Shown here: piece by piece, positions 51,725-59,636 of the stretch
How the letters are laid out: each line of letters begins with the position of its first letter
Numbering within the stretch: position 1 is the first letter of the stretch
Assembly (NCBI RefSeq): GCF_014196625.1
Contig: NZ_JACIDZ010000001.1
Location: 620,001 to 684,000 of the forward strand
DNA: 64,000 nt
Source of the DNA: Martelella radicis
Lineage (GTDB): Bacteria; Pseudomonadota; Alphaproteobacteria; Rhizobiales; Rhizobiaceae
Direction of reading: 5' to 3'
Position numbers and translations under genes: made by a program
Notes under the pieces: generated by a model
Databases searched by the model: none
What the model was told of the DNA's origin: nothing
The model's input: only the letters and a program-made list of their open reading frames with translations

Positions 51725-53800
51725 TTATCCCGGTCGAGTACGTTGCGCGGCCCGCTCGGCCCGGCGCATCGCTGCCGCAACGCGGTCGGAAACGGGCGCG
51801 TCCGGTGAAGGCGTTGGCTTTTCTTCCGGTGTCTTGCCCGGATCACTGACAGCCTTCACTGCAACAGCAAGGCTGCCGATCAGGTCTTCCAGATCGCCCT
51901 GTTCTTCCGGTTCCTGCCGGGCAAGCTCTTCTGCCCGCGCATCCCATTCCTCATCCGTCCAGTAAGGCACGTTGAGCCGGATGGCGGCTGCCCGGGACTG
52001 GTTGAGCATGTCGAGCACTTCGTTGCGCTGCCCATCGGGCAGTTTCCACACCCAGCGCGGATAGCCGTTGCGGTCCTTTTCCTTGATCCGGACCTCGGAT
52101 GTGGCCTGCTGATAGAAATTGTCCCCGAGACCGATGGCAAAGCTGATGAAGCCCGGCTGTTCGGGATCATCCTTCCGGAAGTCACGGTAGAGCCCCATCT
52201 TCATCACCGAAGCATTGAAGTTGAAGAACCGCGTCGACCATTTCTGTTTCTTCGGCCGGCCGCGCTTGTCGTATTCGCGCACCTGACTGAGGAGCGGCGC
52301 GGCATCACGATTGTCGCCGCGCACCATGATCACTTTCGAGCGCGGATGACGCCGGGCCCAGAACCAGACATCTTCGGTATAGGCATTGCCGTCGATCGCG
52401 ACCCGGTCGACATCGCGCATCCGCCCGTTCTCATCCGGCCAGCGTTTGGCAATCAGCCGGTCAAGCGCCTCCATGACCTGATGTTCCGAGATATGGCCAG
52501 AATGCTCGCGATAGCCCGGCAGGTGGCTACCCGCCCGGTTGTCGATCACGCCGTAATCGATGACCGCGCTCATCTTGTTGCGGCCCCAGCCGCGAAGCAG
52601 CCATTCGACGCGATCGCCCTGGACGTCGATGCCGATCGTCAGCGCCAGCATGTCGCCGGGCACAACGCCGCGCCGGAAGCCGGTTTCCTCGGCCCGGTCG
52701 CGCAGGTCCTCCCAGGCAATCGCCTTGTTGTCGGCCTCATAGGCAAGCCCAAGCGTATCGTTGAAGAACACCTGCTCGGCGCCAGCGCCCTTTTCCTTGT
52801 CGTCAGCGCCACCCGACTGGACCTTCAGCCAGGCCCGGGCAATCGCCTCCCAGCTTTCCAGCGGCGAATACGGCACCCAGACATGGAACGAACGGTGATA
52901 ACGCGCACGCTCCGGATATTTGGCCACCCATTCCGCACCGTTCTCCGGATCGACCATCCACTGGCGATGATGCTCGTGGATCTCGCACCCGCAATGGACG
53001 CAGACGAAGTGCGCCAGTTCGGGATACTGCGGATCGATGTGATCGCGCATGTTCTCCCATTCGAGCGGCTGCAGCTCATGGCAATGCGGGCACGGCACAT
53101 GATAGCGTTCCTGCGTGCCGGCGAGATAATTGGCGGTAATCCGGCAGCCCGGTGCAATCAGCGGCGTCGAGATCTTGAAGACCTTGCGGTTGAAGAAGGC
53201 CTTCGAGCGACTGTCGGCCTGGCTTTCCGGGTCCCCCGCCTCGTTATAGACCCATTTGGCCAGGTCATCCTGCACCTGGGCGCGCGGTGAGATCATCGAA
53301 AGACCGGCCGCCGAATTGGCGCCGGCCGCCTGCACCGCGCCGCGCCCGTCGACGCGCTCTTTGTAAAGGATCGAATTGCCGCCATCACGACCGGCTTCGG
53401 GAAACAGCACCCGCACAGAAACCGTTTCGCGCAGCAGCGGCATCAGCTTTGTCTTCGACCAGCGCGAGGCGTTTTCCTCGGTCGGATGGACATAGAGGAA
53501 ATCGCAGGGGTCTAGGTCAAGCGTGCCCAGCAGGAAGATATTCGCCAGCACCGTACCGCCGACCTGCGCCGACTTCGAAAGCGTGACGATAGAACAGGGA
53601 TCGTCCGGCGACAGCGCCCGCAGGATCTCGGAGAAGAACGGGAACATGTCTTCCCGGTACGGTCCCGGAAAGGCCGAGATGCGCTCGGAGAACACGATAT
53701 TGCTCTTGGCCCAGCCAAGGTAGTCGACCGGTGGCGGTGGTTCGCAGGCGTTTGCCAAAGCCTCGAACATCAGCCGCTCCGGATTGAACAGCATAGTCAT
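51725..53800 (-). CDS. A: Terminase large subunit (lambda A-like)
   Basis: A 691-residue packaging motor and cos nuclease. The Walker A variant SKSAQVGGT is at residues 75-83, and zinc-binding CPHC and CVHCGC pairs are near 230-260. The nuclease part lies after residue 400 (IGIDVQGDRVEWLLRGWG; VAIDGNAYTEDVWFW). The family uses cos sites, so the prophage is probably a cos-type packager. It overlaps the small subunit by four bases. Confidence 0.95.
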   Translation of the reverse strand: MTMLFNPERLMFEALANACEPPPPVDYLGWAKSNIVFSERISAFPGPYREDMFPFFSEILRALSPDDPCSIVTLSKSAQVGGTVLANIFLLGTLDLDPCDFLYVHPTEENASRWSKTKLMPLLRETVSVRVLFPEAGRDGGNSILYKERVDGRGAVQAAGANSAAGLSMISPRAQVQDDLAKWVYNEAGDPESQADSRSKAFFNRKVFKISTPLIAPGCRITANYLAGTQERYHVPCPHCHELQPLEWENMRDHIDPQYPELAHFVCVHCGCEIHEHHRQWMVDPENGAEWVAKYPERARYHRSFHVWVPYSPLESWEAIARAWLKVQSGGADDKEKGAGAEQVFFNDTLGLAYEADNKAIAWEDLRDRAEETGFRRGVVPGDMLALTIGIDVQGDRVEWLLRGWGRNKMSAVIDYGVIDNRAGSHLPGYREHSGHISEHQVMEALDRLIAKRWPDENGRMRDVDRVAIDGNAYTEDVWFWARRHPRSKVIMVRGDNRDAAPLLSQVREYDKRGRPKKQKWSTRFFNFNASVMKMGLYRDFRKDDPEQPGFISFAIGLGDNFYQQATSEVRIKEKDRNGYPRWVWKLPDGQRNEVLDMLNQSRAAAIRLNVPYWTDEEWDARAEELARQEPEEQGDLEDLIGSLAVAVKAVSDPGKTPEEKPTPSPDAPVSDRVAAAMRRAERAAQRTRPG

Positions 53801-54459
53801 TCGGCGCCCGCCTCTTCCTCGATCATCTCCGGCGTCGCATCACGATCCTCGCGAAAGACCGCTGAGGCTTTCACCCGGATCTCGCGCCACTTGCGCGTCA
53901 GCGCCTTCTGGATATCGCGCTGGGGCACGTTGAAGGCTTCGGCAACGGCTGTTGCCAGATCAGGCAATCCCTGCTCCATCACCTTGAAGGCTTCCGACGA
54001 GGCCCGGCCGATCTCGCGGCGCACATCCTCGGTGCGGGTATAGATCCCGGCCTCGGCCTTTTCCTGCCGCTCCATCTGTGCGGTCTTGTATCGCTGCTGC
54101 TGCAGCCGCTCGCGGGCGAGCTGCTCGGCAAGGTCTTCCTCCTCAGGATCGTCTGCAGGCGAGCGCAGCGGCAATTCCGCCGCCGCGCTCGCCCGGCGCT
54201 CGGCACGCGGGAAATCAGCCTGTTTTTTGCATGTTGCTGTAGGGGCTTTTCCGTTGGCGCCGTACCCTTGGGAGGGATCGATGGTGAGGCCGAGCTGGCC
54301 GATGGCGACATCGGGGCGAATGCGGGCAAAACGCCCCTCGCCCGTAATCGCCTTGCCATGGATCTGACCGGCGCTCAGATATTGCGAGACGCGGCCCGCA
54401 GATACCGAGATCAGGGCCGCAAACTCGGCCTTGCTCATGCTGTCCGGCATGGTTTCCAT
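53797..54459 (-). CDS. Terminase small subunit (Nu1-like)
   Basis: A roughly 220-residue protein. Residues 10-55 form a winged helix-turn-helix (MSKAEFAALISVSAGRVSQYLSAGQI), then an acidic linker (DDPEEEDLAEQLA) and a long helix (RLQQQRYKTAQMERQEKAEAG; GRASSEAFKVMEQGLPDLATAVAEAF), as in Nu1-like/DUF1441-type subunits. It binds cos DNA and the large subunit. I favour ATG 54459 with AGGTGA upstream; GTG 54474 is possible. Confidence 0.85.
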   Translation of the reverse strand: METMPDSMSKAEFAALISVSAGRVSQYLSAGQIHGKAITGEGRFARIRPDVAIGQLGLTIDPSQGYGANGKAPTATCKKQADFPRAERRASAAAELPLRSPADDPEEEDLAEQLARERLQQQRYKTAQMERQEKAEAGIYTRTEDVRREIGRASSEAFKVMEQGLPDLATAVAEAFNVPQRDIQKALTRKWREIRVKASAVFREDRDATPEMIEEEAGAE

Positions 54460-54486
54460 GGTGGCTAAACTCACCTCTGACTTTAA

Positions 54487-54509
54487 TTTAGGCTTGGACT
54501 TTAGGCTTG
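54487..54509. repeat. Tandem 10-bp direct repeats upstream of the terminase genes
   Basis: TTTAGGCTTG occurs at 54487-54496 and 54500-54509 with a period of 13, followed by a diverged copy (GTTTCGGGCT). The place just before the small subunit gene is where cos and its Nu1-binding R sites lie in lambda. This is a candidate cos region; no cleavage site was identified. Confidence 0.4.
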
Positions 54510-54606
54510 AGTTTCGGGCTCAGACTGACGAACCCGCGCGGTGCCAAATACCCGCGTGGCAAAGGGCCCCAGGAAGGACCCGTCGCGATATCGAATGGCG
54601 TTGAGG

Positions 54607-55347
54607 TCAGGTCTTCGGGAAGACCTTTTTGAAAGCCCGGCGGAATGTCCGGTCCTTCTTCTGCCGCACCAGGTCGGCGACGATCTCATTCAACTTCAGG
54701 CGTTCCGAATAGGACGTCATCCGAACGAACAGGATCACCGGATAGAATTCGCGTTCCGTGCGCCCGGAAAACCAGACGCCCGGGAACAGGTCCGACCGTC
54801 CTTGCGGCACGAAGAACTGGTTCGGCTTTGCCCGGCGCTTGCGCCGTTTCGAGCCGCTGGCAACCCGCGTTGCCCCTGCCCCGCGATAGTCGATCCGAAG
54901 ATCCCGCATCACGCGGTTCAAAAAACCTTGCGTCATGTTGCCATAGCGGTCGAGTGGTGTTCGATCCGCCGGCACGGCCACCTGATTGCGCGCCATCAGC
55001 CCCCGGCCGATCAGCTGTTCCTCGAAGGATTTGTGCCGGCGCATGCCGCCATGGATCTCCGAGCCGAGATAGGCCGCAGCCGGCAGCCCGCCCTTGCGCC
55101 CCGATCCGCCGACCACAACAGCCGACACCGGATTGCGCTCGCTCGCCTTGTCATAGACGATCCCGCGAATAGCCCGTGCTGTCGGCCGGTCGAACACGAT
55201 CTTCATCTTCGCCCGCACATCCCGCATACCGTCATAGGCCAGCCAGTTCAGCGCCAGCGCCTCCGCCTTCGGCAGGTCACGGCGTTGCGCGGACGTCAGC
55301 TTGGCCTCGAAGCGCGTCAGGTCGATGTCGATATGGGAGGAGAGCAT
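54607..55347 (-). CDS. Hypothetical phage protein, possibly Z-like minor tail protein
   Basis: A 246-residue basic protein (MLSSHIDIDLTRFEAKLTSAQRRDLPKAEALALNWLAYDGM). The pattern of an A-x-x-x-x-N-W/R-x-A start, a basic centre (GSKRRKRRAKPNQFF) and a final helix loosely fits lambda gpZ-type tail terminator-binding proteins. In lambda Z lies between FII and U; here it is upstream of the terminase. It starts at ATG 55347 right after the first terminator copy. The match is weak. Confidence 0.6.
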   Translation of the reverse strand: MLSSHIDIDLTRFEAKLTSAQRRDLPKAEALALNWLAYDGMRDVRAKMKIVFDRPTARAIRGIVYDKASERNPVSAVVVGGSGRKGGLPAAAYLGSEIHGGMRRHKSFEEQLIGRGLMARNQVAVPADRTPLDRYGNMTQGFLNRVMRDLRIDYRGAGATRVASGSKRRKRRAKPNQFFVPQGRSDLFPGVWFSGRTEREFYPVILFVRMTSYSERLKLNEIVADLVRQKKDRTFRRAFKKVFPKT

Positions 55348-55348
55348 G

Positions 55349-55389
55349 GGCGAATTTCCCTCTTGCCCTAAACGCAAAAAGGCGGACCG
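55349..55389. repeat. 41-bp direct repeat, copy 1 (flanks HPP cassette)
   Basis: Differs from the copy at 56796-56836 in 2 of 41 positions. It includes the ribosome site region of the Z-like gene, the A-tract CGCAAAAAGG and the left arm of a terminator. Confidence 0.9.
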
Positions 55390-55404
55390 TTTTCGCGACC
55401 CGCC
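55376..55404 (-). terminator. Intrinsic terminator, copy 1
   Basis: On the minus strand GGCGGGTCG pairs with CGGTCCGCC (two G-T pairs) and is followed by TTTTTGCG. It lies directly before the Z-like gene at the head of the late operon, so late expression should need antitermination. Confidence 0.72.
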
Positions 55405-55603
55405 CCAATATCGGCTTCCGGGCACCACTCGATGGAGGGCAAGTAATTTCTAACTTTCCGCTTTAGCGCGCAAAATCGGGAACTTGCCGAACTACAAGTT
55501 TCTGTTCGATAAGCCAGCTCCCAGGTCCTCTTGCGCTTCTCGCGATCAAGATGGCCTCCAAGAACCAATATTCCGTGATTGTGGCAAATCGGGAGCGTCC
55601 TAC

Positions 55604-56752
55604 TTGCAGTTCATTCGTTCGTTCGGGCCTGTCATAGCTCCAGCTTCCTGGAAAGAAGCCCTTCGCGCTGGAATCGGCGCTTTCATCGGTCTGGGTCTTG
55701 TCGGGCTATTTGTCTTGTCGCCAGTTATTGATTTGACGACTGGGCTCTACCTGGTCGCTCCCTTTGGCGCGACATCTGTCCTGCTATTCGCAGTCCCGAA
55801 CAGCCCGTTGGCACAGCCATGGTCTGCAATCATGGGAAATACGATCGCGGCCGTTATCGGCGTAATCGTTGGTATGCTTGTCCCGAACCCGGCAGTGGGG
55901 GTCGCCCTTGCAGTTGGCCTTTCAATCATTGTGACCATGTTCTGCCGCGCAGTGCATCCGCCAGCAGGCGCTGTCGCAATGACGGCAGTACTAAACGCGG
56001 ACGCCGTCGAACAACTGGGATTTTGGTTCGCCCTCACTCCAGTCGCCCTCGGAACGGCTGCGCTCGTCTGTGCAGCATCCGCCTATGCCCATTTCACCGG
56101 GCGACACTACCCTTTTCGTCAGTTCAACGATCAAAGCAAACACCGGACTGGTGATCATAACCCATCCGAACGGTTGGGACTCTCAGAAAGCGAACTGGCA
56201 CAAATCTTGGAGCGATACCGCCAGTCTTTCAACCTCGGCGTTGAAGATCTTGCACGATTGATCGGGGCTGCCGAGCTTCAGGCCTCCACCCACACAACAG
56301 CGCCGTTTCAATCATCAGACGTGATGTCTCGTGACCTGATTACGGTCGGCCCTGACGCCAAGCTGGATGAGGTCGCCGACCTCTTCGAACACCACAAGTT
56401 TACGTCTTTGCCTGTCGTGAGCGAAAACAAGGAATTCCTCGGTGTGATTTTTCAGATACACTTGATCAAACGCGCGAGCAAAACGGCATTGAACGGTCAA
56501 AACAGTTTCATGAAGAGCTTCCGCCAGATGCTTGGACGAAACACCGAGGAGGACATGTTGGCTCGAGACGTCATGGCCACAGCAGGGCCACACGCCTCGT
56601 CCGATACACCGATTGCTGCGCTACTTCCGATGATGGCAGACGGTGAAGTCGATGCCGTACCCATTCTTGATGGAAACAGAATCGTTGGTATCGTCACCCG
56701 GACAGATTTGATTGCGGCCATGGCGAGAAACGCGGTACGGCATCAGAACTAA
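55604..56752 (+). CDS. HPP-family membrane protein with two CBS domains
   Basis: A 382-residue protein. Five to six membrane helices (residues 15-165) contain the family motif AVHPPAGAVA. Two CBS domains follow (VMSRDLITVGPDAKLDEVADLF; VMATAGPHASSDTPIAALLPM), likely binding adenine nucleotides. The fold family includes nitrite-transport-like proteins in plastids. TTG 55604 with GGGAG at 8 bases is the best start; TTG 55484 is open. It is a rightward cargo gene flanked by a 41-bp direct repeat, thus a recently inserted cassette. Confidence 0.85.
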   Translation: MQFIRSFGPVIAPASWKEALRAGIGAFIGLGLVGLFVLSPVIDLTTGLYLVAPFGATSVLLFAVPNSPLAQPWSAIMGNTIAAVIGVIVGMLVPNPAVGVALAVGLSIIVTMFCRAVHPPAGAVAMTAVLNADAVEQLGFWFALTPVALGTAALVCAASAYAHFTGRHYPFRQFNDQSKHRTGDHNPSERLGLSESELAQILERYRQSFNLGVEDLARLIGAAELQASTHTTAPFQSSDVMSRDLITVGPDAKLDEVADLFEHHKFTSLPVVSENKEFLGVIFQIHLIKRASKTALNGQNSFMKSFRQMLGRNTEEDMLARDVMATAGPHASSDTPIAALLPMMADGEVDAVPILDGNRIVGIVTRTDLIAAMARNAVRHQN

Positions 56753-56795
56753 GGTATAGAGGCGTCATGCACATTTCGGCGTAAGCGACGTGCTT

Positions 56796-56836
56796 GGCGA
56801 AATTCCCTTTTGCCCTAAACGCAAAAAGGCGGACCG
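56796..56836. repeat. 41-bp direct repeat, copy 2 (flanks HPP cassette)
   Basis: 39 of 41 bases equal copy 1 at 55349-55389, with 1447 bases between the starts. The identity stops exactly after GGACCG, inside the terminator stem. Confidence 0.9.
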
Positions 56837-56851
56837 CCTATACGATCCGCC
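56823..56851 (-). terminator. Intrinsic terminator, copy 2
   Basis: On the minus strand GGCGGATCG pairs with CGGTCCGCC (one G-T pair) and is followed by TTTTTGCG. It lies 166 bases downstream of the NusG-like gene in the leftward direction. Confidence 0.75.
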
Positions 56852-57016
56852 AGAAAGGAACAGCACCCGTCCCTAAAAATGATTTCAACTTCTGAAGAAG
56901 GCATAGCTTGCGCACTGGCCCTCAATCGCATCTGCCGATCGGCTGTCGTGAGGGCGGGGTTCGGGCGCGAGAGCGAAGGTCACTGAGAACCGAATCAACC
57001 AATGACTCTATAAAAT

Positions 57017-57652
57017 TCATAACTTTTCGAGAATTGCAAGAGGCAAATTTACAGGCGTTTTCTGTCCGAACATATCCACCTCGACCACCACGTCGCCCTT
57101 GCCCCTGTTGTTGGGAGTGACCACGTCGGCTTCAAGTCCCGCAAACATACCCTCGCCGATGCGCACCCGCTCCCCGGCAACAACAACGATCTTCGGGACC
57201 CGCTCCCAATCGAACCGGCCATCGCCGGCTTTCTGCATGATCCGGACAACCCGGTCGTTTTCCAGCGCGAACGGGCTGAGCCATCCGCCGAGCATTCCAC
57301 GCACATGCTCGAAGCCCAGCAGCGCGCTGACCGCCGTTTCCGACATAGCAAACCGCACCAGCACATAGCCGGCCATCAGGGGGATATCCTGCGGTGGCAG
57401 AACCTTGTGCCGGCGTCGCCGCTTCGGCCCTTTTCGCGTCGGAGACAACGCCTCGGCGCCGCACTCCGTCAGCGCATCGCAAACGGCTTGCTCCCGTCCG
57501 GTCATCACCTGCAGCACATACCAGGGCGCTTCCTTCGCCGCCTCGTCGGCCAGCGCCGACCGGCCGGAGAGACGGATCAACCGAAGCCGATCCTCGAGTT
57601 TCAGGCCGTAGGCCAGATCGACAGAGGTTCCGATCTTCCGATATTCCGTCAT
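57017..57652 (-). CDS. NusG/RfaH-family antitermination protein
   Basis: A 211-residue NusG paralogue. Residues 48-145 are the NGN domain (APWYVLQVMTGREQAVCDALTECGAEALSPT; IPLMAGYVLVRFAM; VRGMLGGWLSPFAL), which binds RNA polymerase. Residues 158-211 are the KOW domain (VVVAGERVRIGEGMFAGLEADVVTPNNRGKGDVVVEVDMFG). A basic loop GPKRRRRHKVLPPQDI replaces part of the NGN insert. It lies just before two intrinsic terminators and the late operon, so it probably takes the role of lambda Q or N. Start ATG 57652 overlaps the upstream stop. Confidence 0.88.
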   Translation of the reverse strand: MTEYRKIGTSVDLAYGLKLEDRLRLIRLSGRSALADEAAKEAPWYVLQVMTGREQAVCDALTECGAEALSPTRKGPKRRRRHKVLPPQDIPLMAGYVLVRFAMSETAVSALLGFEHVRGMLGGWLSPFALENDRVVRIMQKAGDGRFDWERVPKIVVVAGERVRIGEGMFAGLEADVVTPNNRGKGDVVVEVDMFGQKTPVNLPLAILEKL

Positions 57653-58380
57653 TGAGCCGCCTCCACCTGTTTCGCCCTGTCCAGTCTGCCGAAGAACCTC
57701 TCCAGCGCCTCGCCCGGTGTTCCGGCCCCAAGAGGCGGGAAATAGACCCATTCCACCCGCCCCATCTCCGGCAGAAACGGCCAGCCGCGCGCCGCATGCT
57801 CAGCCTCCCAAGCCGCCCACTGATCGCCGCCCACCCGCACCGCCTCGAAGTCAGCACCAAGCAGCGCGATCTCGCCGGAAACCCGCATGCCTTTGCCGGG
57901 GAAACGGACCGCCTGATCGTTCATGGCGTTGACGGACGTCCAGCCCATCTTGGCCATGCGTTCACGCCAAAGCGCCTTGCGGTCTGCCCGCCCTTCAGCG
58001 ATCTCCATTTCCTGAAACCGCGTCAGCGCCGGCAGCCGTGCGCACGGTTCGCCAAGCCGGGCAAAGCGTTCCGCCATCCAAGCCTTGCCGAAGGTCGCAG
58101 CAATCACCGAACCGCCCGCGCCCTCCATGCCCTCCGGAACAGCCGTCCAGCGCTTTTCCCGCAGATAGGTGCTGGCCGCGAACTTCACCGTCCGACCGTT
58201 CATCGCCTCGAACGCCAGAAAGCCCGGAAGCATGGAATCGGCAGCCTGCCGCTCTTCCGGCTGCAGCGCCTGCCATTCGGTAAACGCCCGTTCGTCGCTG
58301 TCGTCACCAAAGGTCGGCCACTGCCGATAGAACTTCAGGAAGGCCCGACGCACGGCCTTGCGGTTCTCAGCCTCAGTCAT
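57649..58380 (-). CDS. Hypothetical phage protein, 243 residues
   Basis: I do not recognise a known domain. The protein has a helical N-terminal half (MTEAENRKAVRRAFLKFYRQWPTF, EWQALQPEERQAADSML) with the A-x-T-Y-L-R-E-K-R-W element found in many phage proteins near replication genes, and an aromatic C-terminal half (WEAEHAARGWPFLP; VEWVYFPP). It overlaps NusG and the next upstream gene by few bases, so all are one operon. Confidence 0.7.
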   Translation of the reverse strand: MTEAENRKAVRRAFLKFYRQWPTFGDDSDERAFTEWQALQPEERQAADSMLPGFLAFEAMNGRTVKFAASTYLREKRWTAVPEGMEGAGGSVIAATFGKAWMAERFARLGEPCARLPALTRFQEMEIAEGRADRKALWRERMAKMGWTSVNAMNDQAVRFPGKGMRVSGEIALLGADFEAVRVGGDQWAAWEAEHAARGWPFLPEMGRVEWVYFPPLGAGTPGEALERFFGRLDRAKQVEAAQ

Positions 58381-58870
58381 CCTCGCTCTCCTCCACCTTC
58401 TGGGCCTTGGTCGCAGTGCCGATCATCTCTCGCACGGCTCTTGCCCTGCGTCGGCGGCGCTCGCGCTCTTCCGGGGTCAGGTCCCGCCGCGCCCGTTCCG
58501 CCTCCCGTTCTTTCGCCGCCTCCGCCTGTTCGTGTTCGATCCTGAGCAAATCCCGGTCATGCTTCGCCGCCGCATCGACAAGAGCCGAAAGCTCGGCAGG
58601 CTTGGGCAGAAACGACTGGAATTTCGGATAGCGGCCGAGCCGCAGGTTCTCGAACACCCGGCGAAGCGCGCCGATCGGCTTGCCCCTCATCGCCTCGGCA
58701 TAGAACTGCCCGGCCTTGTCGGCGTTGACGCTGTCGGGGATGGCAAAGCCACGGTCCATCAGCGCATCGAGCATGATATCGGATTGCCGTTCGTTCGCCG
58801 GTTCAAGAGCCTTGCGCAACCTTCCAATCTCCCCGGCTGATGTCGATAATTTTACGATCTTCGCTGCCAT
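58373..58870 (-). CDS. Hypothetical phage replication-region protein
   Basis: A 165-residue helical protein. The middle segment (A-x-x-Y-A-E-A-M-R-G-K-P-I-G-A-L-R-R-V, then KFQSFLPKPAELSALVDAA) resembles a common alphaproteobacterial phage family next to DUF1376 genes. The C-terminus is a charged coiled coil (EREAERARRDLTPEERERRRRRARA). It begins inside the end of the DUF1376 gene (68-base overlap). Possible helicase-loader role is speculation. Confidence 0.65.
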   Translation of the reverse strand: MAAKIVKLSTSAGEIGRLRKALEPANERQSDIMLDALMDRGFAIPDSVNADKAGQFYAEAMRGKPIGALRRVFENLRLGRYPKFQSFLPKPAELSALVDAAAKHDRDLLRIEHEQAEAAKEREAERARRDLTPEERERRRRRARAVREMIGTATKAQKVEESEDD

Positions 58871-59636
58871 CGTCCTGTCCCATCCGTTTGCGCAAACTGT
58901 CCCGAGCGCGCTGATTGTGATCCCTGATTTCGTCGCCACGTGATGGCTTTGCCGGCGATGCCCGAGGAGCGCCCTGCTGCCGCTCCTGCACCCAGCCGGG
59001 CTCGAAACCCTGCCAGCCGCGACCGATCATGGTTTCCGCCGCAGCGTCCGGATCCGGCATCAGCGCAAACCGCCGTGCGAGCAGTTCGGCAGCCCGGACG
59101 GTCAGCTTCTTGCGAAGCGCTTTGCGATGTTCGATGACGGCATCGGCAACCTCCGGCGACAGCACATCGCAGAGAACCGATTTGGGCGATTTCTTTGGTG
59201 TTCCTTTAGGAACACTTTCTTTCTTAACTCTGGCTTCTGGCTTTAGCATTGCAGCTGCATTGCAAGTGCTATGCACCTGCATGCTCGCCTCATTGTTTTC
59301 ATTGCTTTTTTTCCAGCGTTTTTTCGCGGCCTGTTTTTTGTCTTCCGAACTTTTTTCGCGAAATTGAAATTCTTTTTCCACGCGACGGTTCCAGAGACCG
59401 CCTCCGGAGCGGATGATTTTGCCGTCATCCAGGAACACATCGAGGTATTGGGAAAACACCTTTTTCGTGCAGCCGCACTGCCGCGCCAGTCGCTCGTGGT
59501 TCTCGGTCAGCGGCTCTCCGCGCTCATACATCAGCGCCAGCAGCGTGAAGTACACGCCCATTTCCGCCGCCTTCATGCCGCGCGTGGCAGAAAGCCAGTC
59601 AGACATGTAAAAGCGGACATACGGCATCTCGCTCAT
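58803..59636 (-). CDS. DUF1376 phage replication protein
   Basis: A 277-residue protein. Residues 1-85 are the DUF1376 domain (YVRFYMSDWLSATRGMKAAEMGVYFTLLALMYERGEPL; LARQCGCTKKVFSQYLD), a winged-helix type module that initiates or loads replication in phages. A low-complexity basic linker follows (KKQAAKKRWKKSNENNE). The centre of the gene, about 59200-59360, is clearly AT-richer and may hold an origin, as in lambda O. Start ATG 59636 overlaps the methylase stop. Confidence 0.85.
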   Translation of the reverse strand: MSEMPYVRFYMSDWLSATRGMKAAEMGVYFTLLALMYERGEPLTENHERLARQCGCTKKVFSQYLDVFLDDGKIIRSGGGLWNRRVEKEFQFREKSSEDKKQAAKKRWKKSNENNEASMQVHSTCNAAAMLKPEARVKKESVPKGTPKKSPKSVLCDVLSPEVADAVIEHRKALRKKLTVRAAELLARRFALMPDPDAAAETMIGRGWQGFEPGWVQERQQGAPRASPAKPSRGDEIRDHNQRARDSLRKRMGQDDGSEDRKIIDISRGDWKVAQGS

